Of a DNA stretch of 64,000 nt, positions 1-9,724 are shown in pieces. Every line of letters starts with the position of its first letter. The stretch's first letter is position 1. The notes under the pieces are model-generated. The model saw nothing but the letters and a program-made list of their open reading frames with translations. It did not search any database and was not told the origin of the DNA. Origin of the DNA: Glandiceps talaboti. Taxonomy: Eukaryota; Hemichordata; Enteropneusta; Spengelidae. Made by a program: the position numbers and the translations under genes. The stretch covers positions 20,906,871 through 20,970,870 of the forward strand of contig NC_135558.1 in NCBI RefSeq assembly GCF_964340395.1. Direction: 5' to 3'.

Positions 1-111
1 TGGTAGGAGCATATAGTTGAGGATTTTCTGCTTTTGATTGTGTTATGAGCTTCAATAGTTTGGAGCCAGCTGATTTGAGACACGTCACAGCAAATTTCTT
101 TACATTGAGTC
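1..111 (-). CDS. Candidate internal exon, partial, unknown gene
   Basis: On the minus strand a 3' splice site (pyrimidine-rich, ending CTAG at 115-112) is followed by a frame that stays open to the left edge, about 36 codons beginning LNVKKFAVTCLKSAG. The peptide is protein-like, but I do not recognise the family. No start codon lies in it, so it would be an internal or terminal exon whose gene continues outside the window. The only possible upstream promoter I see on this strand is near 4680-4803, and no linking exon was found between them. It could equally be chance open sequence. Confidence 0.25.
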
Positions 112-469
112 CTAGAAAGTAATTATAATAGTTTTGTAATTGCATATTTAATACCATTTCACCATAGGTAGATATTCATGAATATCAATTATCTTTTCAT
201 CTTGAGAAAGTAATATATATTTCATCAATAGAGGGCACTGTTTCCTTTCTTTTACACTTCATTGCACTTGCAATTTCATATACCACTGCATCAAGCCACT
301 GTGACAGGAATCTAAAGTCTTGCTTTTGTGTCCTTATGGGCACACAGCTGGGTTTTTTGAGATCTAGAAATTAAACTTTTGACTCTGAGGGTTAATGATC
401 ATATTACAATGAACTGAGGGTTAAAAATAGTGCCAATGGTGTTGTAGCACAACTGTTCACTTTTTAAGA

Positions 470-860
470 ATGTTTATTCACATGCTGATACATGCTGGAT
501 ATATTGTTCATTTGCTGAATGATTATCCAGTTGCCTATCTAGTCCTGTTGTTATCTTTGCAATATACGTGATCATTGGGCTGTTGTTATGGGCGTGGACT
601 TGTTGCTAGGTATATTTGCATACATTTTTTGAATGTTTTATTCATTTGCCTATTAATCCATGTTATCTTTGTAAAAAACGCTTCCGTTTGACTGTTGTTA
701 TGGGCGTGGCCATAGTTACTAGGGATATTTGCATATATTTTTGCATGTTTACTCACTTGCCTACCAGATGATGTTGTTATTTTAGCAAATTATACCGGCA
801 TTTGGTTGTTGCTAAGGGCGTGGTCATGGTTGCTAGGGTAAATTGTGTCAAAATATTTTG
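470..860. repeat. Degenerate ~113-bp tandem repeat
   Basis: Three to four diverged units share the core GTTGTTATGGGCGTGG, then a TGCTAGGTATATTTGCATA-like stretch and an ATTCATTTGCCTA stretch. The GGGCGTGG cores at 590, 702 and 816 give spacings of 112 and 114 bp. The divergence says the array is old. No reading frame is associated with it. Confidence 0.6.
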
Positions 861-1238
861 CAGAATAAGGCTTCTAGAAACATCTCACCAAATTACAGTC
901 TAATTAATAAAGTACTTTTTTTGAAAGTGACACGGAGTGACACGACTTATCTTACAGTCTAAATAATACACTTCGTGAACACTTTGAGAAATGGTCACTG
1001 GCTTTTACAAAGTAACTGAAGTGTAAATCTTATAGACTCCTTTATATTGACTCTTACAGGACACAAGTGATTGTTTGAATAGAATGATGGACACTCTAAC
1101 CTGTATGTTTGTAAGGCATCTTTCTTATTTTTGATTTTGATGTTTGCTCCTAAGGACTGTAACAGTTTGATGGAAACTTGAAAAACGACAATTAAAAAAA
1201 TAATTATAATGACGTATGCATAAGCTCACCATTTGCAG
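861..1238. other. No feature seen
   Basis: AT-rich sequence without a convincing open frame, repeat or structured RNA. A CTTACAG-like string near 1050 is not followed by coding sequence. Confidence 0.5.
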
Positions 1239-1421
1239 CCTCACATTCCATCGAGTAGAACGCAACCAACATCAAGAAAACCAACACGAATCTGGAATAA
1301 AGCGATTAAAAGTGTATTCTATAAGATCAAACTAAACTTTAACTCAGAATTTAGCAAACGAAGGGTACAGAAACAATCAGTCCCTGTTTTTGACGAAGAT
1401 AGTTCTGTGAAAACAAAGTAA
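1239..1421 (+). CDS. Candidate terminal coding exon, unknown protein
   Basis: A 3' splice site (TTTGCAG ending 1238) leads into 60 open codons and a TAA at 1419-1421. The peptide is basic and hydrophilic (PHIPSSRTQPTSRKPTRIW at its start, ending VFDEDSSVKTK) with no domain I recognise. No preceding exon on the plus strand was found between 1 and 1230, so its gene would have to begin left of the window. The minus-strand candidate at 1-111 argues against that. Chance open frame is a real alternative. Confidence 0.25.
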   Translation, partial: PHIPSSRTQPTSRKPTRIWNKAIKSVFYKIKLNFNSEFSKRRVQKQSVPVFDEDSSVKTK

Positions 1422-2160
1422 ACACAGTTTTGAAAACTTACTTCATGTTTCAGGCGGTAGTGCGTCACGTACGGGTTATTACAAGATCTTCAAACAGTGG
1501 ACCGTCTGAAAAATATCTGAAATAAATCGTAAATCATTGAAATCACGTTGACAAATTGTGTAAAGACTTTATATAGCAATTCTAGAAAATCTGCAGCATA
1601 ATATACATACTCATACACAGAAACGAAAGGTAAATGTATCGCTATTACATTGTGAAATTAGTTTTATATATATCCTTAGCAACAGATATACATGGTAAGA
1701 CGAACTTCCCGCCAACTTTTTCATTCAGAATACAAAGTATGTAGGTAGCGATATTCCGTACAGATTTCAGTCTGTGTGCGAAGCATTAATTAAAAAGAGC
1801 TTCAGTCGAAAGCGAAAATGATTAAAAGCTCAGAATTTGGCTAGAAAATAGTCAGCAGCAGATCTAGAATAATTGGCACATAAGCCCCGCCCATCCATAT
1901 GGATTTTTTCCGAAAGCCTTCTCCTTGACTAGAGCACGAGTCACAACTGACCACTTTCCTTGACGTCAAGCCGTGTTCAAGTTATCTAAACCATTTTCGA
2001 AAGTTCATAACACTGTATGTCCTTTAATATTCGCGAACATTTATGTAAGGTGCTTCGTTGGGCATCTTTGAGAAAAAATTGCACACATATTAAATGGACT
2101 ACACAAACAATTTCCTTTTACGTGTAATTCCTGGAATTTTTAGTTAAATTCTATTACGAG
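1422..2160. other. No feature seen
   Basis: Non-coding in all frames beyond short stretches. There is no long repeat and no recognisable RNA gene. Confidence 0.5.
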
Positions 2161-2640
2161 TCTACTTCTACTTCTATACCGTGTAAACATCCTAAAAGGA
2201 TTATCATCACACGAGCGTAACGCTGGCGGCGTCCTTTAGATCTCACCCGTGTTCACGTGAACACGATCTATGAGATCGGTGATATCAATGCTGGAGAGGG
2301 CAGATTTGAAACTGTCTATTGTCTTTGCTTGTTGAATGGATAATGGTAAGAGATTCCATTCTGGAATTGTCCGAGGAATAAGTGAATATTTGTAACAGTT
2401 TTTCTTAGCGATGATCGATATGAAAGAAGAACCAGGTACACTTCCCCTAGTAGAGCGTGATGATGATTCTGGTAGTTTATCATCTTGAAAAGCAACTAGA
2501 TTATTTGTAGCTTTGTATAGGAAAGTTAGTCTGCTAACTGCTCTGCGAGTAGTTTGAAATATTATTGGATGTCGTGAAAACATCAGACTGAGTACAGATG
2601 ACAAGTGCAAAAGACAAGAAAATTATGCACTAAGGTCAGA
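2161..2640 (-). mobile_element. 5'-truncated non-LTR retrotransposon (LINE) 3' end
   Basis: The minus-strand frame 2610-2236 (124 codons) ends with the block typical of the C-terminal tail of LINE reverse transcriptases: RRAVSRLTFLYKATNNLV, then YKYSLIPRTIPEWNLLPLS, then DSFKSALS. It stops at 2236-2238. About 60 bp of 3' UTR follow and end in a GAAGTA microsatellite at 2177-2161, the usual LINE 3' tail. The polymerase core, endonuclease and 5' end are missing, so this is a dead-on-arrival copy from target-primed insertion. The exact 5' limit is not visible. The clade (CR1/Jockey/RTE-like) cannot be fixed from the tail. Confidence 0.8.
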
Positions 2641-3970
2641 GATTAGTTGTCATGGTATTCACTAATTCCTTAATGGACGTGGACGGACGCGTTAAGTTTT
2701 TGACCATCGAGAGTGTTCACCTCGGTTAATAGTTTTCGCCGCACCCCGGATCCGGAACTGATGCAAACAAAAAAACAATCGAAATCGAAAGTGTGTAAAA
2801 TACCTAACATTGACGCGGGAAAATATGTGAGAGAAGTAGAGTGAGTTCTATAGAATAAGCCCCATTCAAATGTCTTCCTATACTATGAATCGAAACAAAA
2901 CCCAGTCTGTGAAAGGCGGGAAACTAACTGTGTTCGATCAAGTCTATTAAAATGTACCGACTGAGCACCTTCAGAAGTTACTAGTTCTCTGAATCTGTTA
3001 CTCCTACGTGTTGTGTGTGTGTGGACAACCTGGGCCTTGATTCTCTTTCAATTCCTTGAAATATAGCCATATACTCAAGTTATATGTCCTTTTTTTCAAA
3101 TTGAAATTACAACGGTTACTCACTTTTGGCTAAACATTGTCCATAAATTCGCGAAAATCCACCTTGGCATGTAAATTGCTTCGATGGGCACATTTGAGAA
3201 AAGACTACATAACTAATAGATCTACTAATAGGAATTGCTGTCTGATTATCATATTAGTGGATAATGGGCGTACGCCATCTTAATGTAAGTCATTTATCGA
3301 AAAAATCTAGACTGACAAATTTAAAAGAAACTAAGGCCAAAACAGAGAATTGTTTCTGGTCAGGACATTTTGTCTAAAGTGGTGCAACGATACAATTTTC
3401 AATTTTCAACAAACCTGTCACTCAGTCTACTATTTATGGCAGTTACTGTTCTTCTTATTTGTACTTTAGAACAAGTGTGTATGTGGGACAGATGGCATTT
3501 GCTTGTTCATGCATGGCTCTGCAGTTGTCTTCACTGAAGTAGGGAGGGTTATCCCCCCCCCACCCTCCCGGGTCTGCAGACTGTACGGGCTGGACAAACA
3601 CGTAAAAAATAAAAACGACGCGAGGGAATTTACAAACGTTTTTTCCGCATATTCGGCATCAGTGCATTGCAGGTTACTGCTTTAATTCTGATTGTTACAA
3701 CCATTCAGTAACATGTAAGAATATAAATTCTTGTTTTACATTTATTGTAAATGAGATAAACCATTTAAACACACCACAACTAGGCACAGACATGATGCAG
3801 CCAATTATATGTCTTTGATATCTGCATTTGATGTCTGTATGGTCACGTGGCACGTTAGTTCATTTCGTTTAGTCAAAATGTAGGAAGAAACTATTCATTC
3901 AATCTTGCTATCTTAAAGTGTAGCATGTGTAGTTTCTCATTGGTTCCTACGTTCAAACTTGTATCAAACA
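2641..3970. other. No gene seen; short hairpin at 3540-3570
   Basis: No convincing exon. A GGGAGGGT / ACCCTCCC inverted repeat around a C-run lies at about 3541-3568. The small open frame over it has no recognisable content. Confidence 0.5.
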
Positions 3971-3975
3971 GACAG

Positions 3976-3992
3976 ATAGAGAGAGAGAGAGC

Positions 3993-4078
<86 letters not shown>

Positions 4079-4094
4079 GAGGGAGGGAGGGAGG

Positions 4095-4172
<78 letters not shown>
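3976..4172. repeat. (GA)n microsatellite with GGGA interruption
   Basis: Nearly 200 bp of GA dinucleotide, interrupted near 4074-4100 by GGGA repeats. Reading frames across it (Arg-Glu or Ser-Leu runs) are artefacts. Confidence 0.98.
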
Positions 4173-4174
<2 letters not shown>

Positions 4175-4652
4175 TGTAACATAATTACGTATGTAATCTA
4201 ATGCTTCCTTGTGAAATCGAAATTTTGTCCTCAGACTGACATCTCAATCAATCATCTAGAAATATGTTATTTAATTTTATGGTGTTTTTTTCAATACATT
4301 CATAATATGACGGTGTTCTCGTGCTTCATGTTCTGTAACATTACTCAGCAATTGAAGCTTTTCTTGTCGAATAATAATCGCTGGAATGTGTTTTCTGTAT
4401 TGTGTGTTAGCACTCAAATGTTACACGGAATACCTGGTCCACTCATTTCAACTAAAATCTTGGAAAAGAACGCATTGTAAACTTCCTTGAAATAAGGAAT
4501 TACTCTTGGTACTCATTAGCGGTAATATCGCGTCATAAGAAGCCAATTGGGTTTACATATATTATCGATGGACTGATGAGCAGCCTTGTCAGTTCAAAAA
4601 GAAAAGATCACATTTGCTAGAACAAACTATTTTTAAGAGATGACGAGAAAGA

Positions 4653-4803
4653 ACTTACCTTCGACAGAGAACACGTAAAGTGATAGCAAATGAATATTTT
4701 CAAAGTATTTATAGATATTTTGGTAGGTGGAGTTTTCTTTAACAATTCCAGGTGACGTACGAAGTGTCACTTTGCCCGCCAAAAGATGCCTCGGTTTGAT
4801 TGG
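4653..4803 (-). promoter_or_regulatory. Candidate minus-strand promoter and first-exon donor
   Basis: Read on the minus strand: an inverted ATTGG (CCAAT box) at 4799-4803, a TACGTCA half-CRE near 4757, a TATAAATA box at 4713-4706, then after about 50 nt a strong 5' splice site CGAAG|GTAAGT at 4658-4653. Order and spacing resemble a TATA promoter with a short non-coding first exon starting near 4680. No matching coding exons were identified downstream, apart from the weak candidate at 1-111. Confidence 0.3.
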
Positions 4804-5044
4804 CCGACTACAAGCATCCCCTGCTCCTCAGTAATTTTAGATTGACTTTTTTGTCAGAGTAGATTAATTTGTTGACAAATAGGCTAGACTGTATTTACAG
4901 ACATGTAAAGGAGGCTTGAGAATTGAGGGAGAAATTAAATGAATGTTTGGGAATGGGGGGAATGTGTCTAAGTGGTACTGAGAGTAATGTTGACCAAACA
5001 TCAACTTGGTGAATCAAATGACATGGTGTTCATTCTGAGAACCG

Positions 5045-5052
5045 TGACGTCA
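5045..5052. promoter_or_regulatory. Perfect CRE palindrome
   Basis: TGACGTCA, the full cAMP-response element, lies 34 bp upstream of an ATG on the plus strand. Whether it is used is unknown. Confidence 0.3.
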
Positions 5053-5082
5053 CTACATTTAACCTTAACCTGACATTTACAG

Positions 5083-5128
5083 ACAATGGCGTTTAGCATT
5101 GACCTTGGTTTGGGAACTACCAGTATAT
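5083..5128 (+). CDS. Candidate short exon with actin-fold kinase-like phosphate loop
   Basis: Between a 3' splice site (TTTACAG ending 5082) and a 5' splice site (ATAT|GTAAGA at 5129) the sequence reads T-MAFSIDLGLGTTSI. The DLG..GTT pattern resembles the N-terminal phosphate loop of the ASKHA fold (FGGY sugar kinases, HSP70). A CCTTAAC sits about 15 nt before the acceptor. No following exon with kinase motifs was found before 9700, so this may be an orphan or relic exon, or coincidence. Confidence 0.2.
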
Positions 5129-5129
5129 G

Positions 5130-5570
5130 TAAGAACTATTTACACGAAAAGTGAACTGTCACTGAGTAGTTGTTCGCAATGCAGGGAGATTACTCTAGAG
5201 GGATGGGTGGGGTAGACGAGTAATGGACCTACATACACGTGTTGCATTGCTGATGTATGTAGTAAAATTAGCCTACACAATTTTTGTAAACACATCTGAA
5301 GGAGGTGTGAGAAAACGAGAAAATAACATTTTAGGTAGATGTGAGAGTGGTACGTACTAAAAACACGTTCAACCTGTGATAAAAAAATTGAAATGGATAA
5401 AATATACTAGTCGGTCAAAACTTTATCAAATGAAATGAGAATAATGAGTTTAAAATTTACTGCTACTAGTCAACACAAATTGAAAATGAAGTCGTTAAAT
5501 ATTTAAAAAATGCTACAATACAGGGAAGATCTGCCATTGATCATGAATTGACGATATATAACCCTTACAA
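5130..5570. other. No feature seen
   Basis: AT-rich sequence without a long frame or repeat. Confidence 0.5.
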
Positions 5571-5571
5571 A

Positions 5572-5790
5572 GTCGTGATAGGAGAATGGTTAGAGTGAAT
5601 GTATTAGGATGTAGGTTCGACCATTGCTGCTATTGTTTGTTTCTGAATGACAATGTTCGTAACATTGACAAGATTTGAGAGTGCTCCTGTCAACCCAGCT
5701 GTATAATTGGTGAAGATACAGGATATAGGTTGTAATGGGAATGTTTTATACGCCTATACGCCTACAGAGGCTGCAATGGATTGTATGAAT
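5572..5790 (+). mobile_element. Diverged tRNA-derived SINE
   Basis: A box-A-like TGGTTAGAGTGAA near 5588 is followed about 35 nt later by a box-B-like GTAGGTTCGACC, the internal Pol III promoter of tRNA-derived SINEs. The body contains TCAACCCAGCTGTATAATTGG, a motif resembling the central region of several animal SINEs, and a GCCTACAGAGGCTGCAATGG block. Ends and target duplication are not clear, so limits are approximate. Confidence 0.5.
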
Positions 5791-6700
5791 TGAGGAAGAC
5801 TAAGTATACAAAGGCCATGTCGTAGTCGAGGAACTGCAACCATTCGACCATCATGACTCCATACACTCAATATGCAACGCGACATCTTATTTAATAGATG
5901 CAGGAAAGCTCGGGGTAAATAATTGTAAAGAGCTTTGAGCATAGAGTGAGAAAGCGTTATATAAACACTTTCATTAACATTATTTATCACTGAGTCATAT
6001 TCACAAATATTCACTTTTTGAAATTCACAAAGTTTCGAAATCTTTCACCAAAAGTTTCGGTAGTTGAAAAAGCATAGAATACAATAAATACATTTTAGTA
6101 GTGTTAAACTTTTAATTTTTTACAGAATTTCTAAAGAAAACCACAACGAAAGAGAAAGACGTGGGAGTAATTTGGTGGCCAGGGAGTTTCGGTTTCATTT
6201 CTAGGCCAGAGGTGGAATCAGTAAATCTTAAAACCACAAGAAAATATTTCTTTGATTGTGTTAAATAAGGAAGACAAAAAAAGAATTGTTCACTAGTAAG
6301 AATTCACAGAAATCATTGGCCTTGAGTTTTTAACACTACCGAACTAAGCGTCGGTATAGTATTGCTATACACATTGAGAAGGGTCGGTCTGTGAAAATAA
6401 ATATAAAGAAACCTCCAGGCCCATTTGCCAGTGGAAATTTTCAAAGATCACGGATGTTACTTACTCATGGTGTTTATTTGCTAGGGTCGGATTAGCTTAA
6501 GAAAGTGTGGTTTCTGTCTTTAAAAAGTGTGGTTTCGGTTTAAGAAAGTTAGTTTTAGTTTTTACAGGTTTGAAAGTGTGTTAATAAGTTTGTCTCAAAA
6601 CATGTCCAGATTGAAACAAAATGGATCCCATCGTTGATACGTCAGGTTAACACAGATTTTTGGTCATGAAACAAATACAAATAATTAGGTCAGAATAATG
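5791..6700. other. No supported feature
   Basis: An 86-codon minus frame at 6014-5754 overlaps the SINE tail and has no splice sites or family resemblance. I see nothing else. Confidence 0.5.
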
Positions 6701-6703
6701 ACG

Positions 6704-6802
6704 ATGAATCTAATGAGTAAACACACTAAATCTATATCATGTCTTCAAATAATATGAATCTAATGAATAAATACACTAATCTATATCATGTCTTCAAATA
6801 AT
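6704..6802. repeat. Two-copy 50-bp tandem duplication
   Basis: Copies at 6704-6753 and 6754-6802 differ at a few positions. Both begin ATGAATCTAATGA and end TGTCTTCAAATAAT. Confidence 0.9.
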
Positions 6803-7342
6803 ACTATCTATGATTCAGTTGTGTTTTACTCTCCATTGACAGGTATTAGTTATCAACGTTTAATTTCAACCACTATATGGCAAAGTTTTCATTTGTTGAG
6901 AAATTAATGACAGTTTTTTTTAAATACAGGTTATATAGGCAGTCTATATTAACATTTTGATATTATTCTTAAAAAGAAACATGAAAGGAAAAAAGAATTG
7001 TTAGTATTTTACAATCTGACAAAAAATGTATCGTTAATCCTAACGTCTATTTGACTGTGTACTTTGTTGTGTTGACGTCACTTCCTGCCCCTCACAACGA
7101 AATAAAAAACTGTTTACGATGGTACACGATCGAAACAAAGAAAATCTGGCTGTATTTCTGTCAATCTACAGACTGTACATACGGACAACATTTATATATA
7201 AGACATTTCAGAGGATCAGAATCAATTTCCTTTATTATTAATTATTTTTTATTACAATTCTTGCATATACCGCCACTTTCTGAGATGGTACTTTTCAATT
7301 CTGTTCCTGGGTCCCTAGGTAACTCCACGCATGTTAACTCCC

Positions 7343-7384
7343 CCAACCCCACCCCCCCCCCAAAAAAAAAAAAAAAAAATCAAG

Positions 7385-7425
<41 letters not shown>

Positions 7426-7426
7426 A
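7343..7426. repeat. C-run, A-run and (CAA)n microsatellite
   Basis: A poly-C stretch runs into poly-A and then about 14 CAA triplets. The 163-codon frame crossing it (poly-Gln) has no other coding signature. Confidence 0.95.
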
Positions 7427-7429
7427 CTC

Positions 7430-8131
7430 CAAAAAACATAGCTATCAAACCCTCCAAGACAAACAAACCACGGGCTGCAGATCAGTTGGTTAACGACAAC
7501 CATTTCACTATCATAAATCTGTCAATCACATCAAATCTATAAGCTCCGCCCATTTATAAATTGTATTACCTCTAGGGCATTGTTGACATAACCTTACCTA
7601 GCCTGTACATAAAGGAGGGATGTTACTGCACGTACTACAGTCACAGACAAATTGAGACACCTGTGTGTTTTTTCAGTCCTTAGTCAAGTTTTGTACTGAC
7701 TTCAGATACCTACAATAACATGATAACAGTCTACTGAGGTCTCGACTGCATAGCGAGCAAAAGTTAATGTATTGAAAGAATATTTTTTTCAAGTGTTTCT
7801 CAAGTCCTCTGTTTTAATTTAATATTTTCTATACTACAGGTCAAAAGTGGCCATCGGCTTCGACATTTCGAGTTAATAAAGTGACACCTGCTGACAAAAA
7901 ATGAAATTTATAGCCACGTGAATAATATATTATGAAATTTTGGAGTTAAGATCGTCACAGACTCCAGAAGTAATGTGAGATTTATAACAGTTATAACGTA
8001 CTTTTTCCGGTTAAACACATTATTGAGGTAAGAAAGTAACTACGTTGACAAAAACTGATGCTTTTATAATAACTGGGTGAACAATAAGTTCTGAAAATTT
8101 TAAGAGATGAAACTATGACAGATACTTATAA
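7430..8131. other. No feature seen
   Basis: No convincing exon, repeat or RNA gene. Confidence 0.5.
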
Positions 8132-8134
8132 TTA

Positions 8135-9523
8135 GGGGTGGACCATTTGATATCGGGGGGGGGAGATGCCAAGTGGATTTGCTTGGGAAAAAAATCAGGA
8201 TATGAGTGGGTGATGGAAAAAAAAAGATGGACCACTGCTGCTAGAAAAAAAAATGTCTTGGCAGGGAAATGATGCACAGGTTCGAGTATACTGTTCAACC
8301 TGCTCGTACCTCTCCAACCAGGACACTTGTCAAATCATGACAAACAGTTTCAAACACATGTCAGGGACCAGTCAGTTTCGTTAACCTGTGGTACATATAT
8401 ATATTTGTTCTTGTCTCTGTTTCTTTCATAAATGGTTTAAATGTTACTTCATGTAAGGGTTCAAACATGACTATACATAAAATTATACATATAATACATG
8501 TATTACCTAGCTACACTAGTTACAGAACATGCCATGTAAGTGTTTGGCTGTTTGACAATCAGTGCTTCACTTATCTTGCACTTTGGGGCAAAAGTGAACT
8601 TGAAGGTTTTGTAAAGCTTGCAAATTATTGTCTGAAAGTGTCTGTACGTGTTAATAGCCTGAAAAAGAGTAAAATCCTCCAGGGCTTCTAGGGGGACACC
8701 CCCTAGAACCCACCTTCCCCCATAATAGGTAGACATGTTCCAGTTTCAAATCAAAGTTCTTTCCTCCACCTCTTACTGTCAAGATGCTATGGAACTTTAT
8801 TTCAAAAATGTTTCAACCTTATGTAGTTGCTTTTTACATGTTAGAGCTGTCTTGTAAAGTTTGTAAATTATTGTCTGAAAGTGCCAGTGAATAGCCTAAA
8901 CATTGCCTTTAGAAGTAAAAACCTCCAGGGCTTCTAGGGGGAGACCCCTAGAACCCCCCCCCCCCATTCACACTCACTCACACAAGAGGTAGACATATCC
9001 CAGTCCAAAAGTTCTTCCCTCTACAGCTTACTGTCAGATGCTATGAAATTTTAGTCACGGGGGTCAGTGACTTTTTGTTGGCCCAATGGAAAAAACCACT
9101 GACACCCCCCCCATCCCCCCAAGCTGGAGAAACTGACCGGTCTATCTGAATGTCTGAGCTCACCAATCAAGTTTCCGATTTGTATTTTCAGTGTGTTATC
9201 ATACCATGGCATAAAAACTGTCATGATGTTTATTTGATTGAAAATCAAACATGTATGAAATATGTAGTTTTCTAAATAAAATCTGTGTATTACCCTGTGC
9301 GAAAACCAAACAGAAAATTGTGGCAACAAATGTAAGTGTTCAACATTGACGTAAAAAAAATCCGGATATCTCAAAGAAGCAAAGAAAAAAAAAGTTGCCA
9401 GCATAGGCGAAGGAGAAAAAAAATAATTCTCGGGCAAGCAGGTGGGGGAAAAAATAATGACTCTCCACCAATCTTCCAAGCCCCCCCCCCCCCCCTCCTT
9501 CAGGATATCGAATGGTCTACCCC
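8135..9523. mobile_element. Non-autonomous DNA transposon, TIRs and TTA target duplication
   Basis: The left end GGGGTGGACCATTTGATATC (8135) mirrors the right end GATATCGAATGGTCTACCCC (to 9523), with three mismatches in 20. TTA flanks both ends (8132-8134 and 9524-9526). A 3-bp TTA duplication fits the PIF/Harbinger TWA preference, but the superfamily is an inference. Inside are G/C-runs and A-runs and an approximately 250-bp direct duplication (about 8600-8750 and 8850-9010, each with CCAGGGCTTCTAGGGGG). No transposase remains. Confidence 0.7.
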
Positions 9524-9526
9524 TTA

Positions 9527-9724
9527 GAGAAATCTTAGAGAAATCTGGATATTAGTTACGTAGTCTGGGGTATAATGCTGTTTACAGTTGAGAATGTCGC
9601 AGCAATGTTGCCTTCTTACACGTAATACTTGAACCCTGGACTGTAAACACTCGAGAATATGTGACAGCCTCTGAAAGGAATTGATTTTATATATTGCGGT
9701 CATTTATAGACTGACTAATCCACA
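9527..9724 (+). promoter_or_regulatory. Upstream region of the SLC35G1-like gene
   Basis: The 198 bp between the transposon end and the ATG at 9725 must hold the 5' UTR or part of the promoter, unless a non-coding exon lies further upstream. A TTTTATATATTG stretch at about 9684 is TATA-like. The context before the ATG (CCACAATGG) is a good start context. Confidence 0.35.

Noticed and set aside
2236-2610. Minus-strand frame as a host gene
   Set aside because: The RTIPEWN...DSFKSALS tail and the microsatellite 3' end identify a truncated LINE.
5754-6014. 86-codon minus-strand frame
   Set aside because: Overlaps the SINE-like tail, has no splice sites, and resembles no family I know.
7051-7542. 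163-codon plus-strand frame with poly-Gln
   Set aside because: Passes through C-, A- and CAA-runs; no domain and no exon signals.
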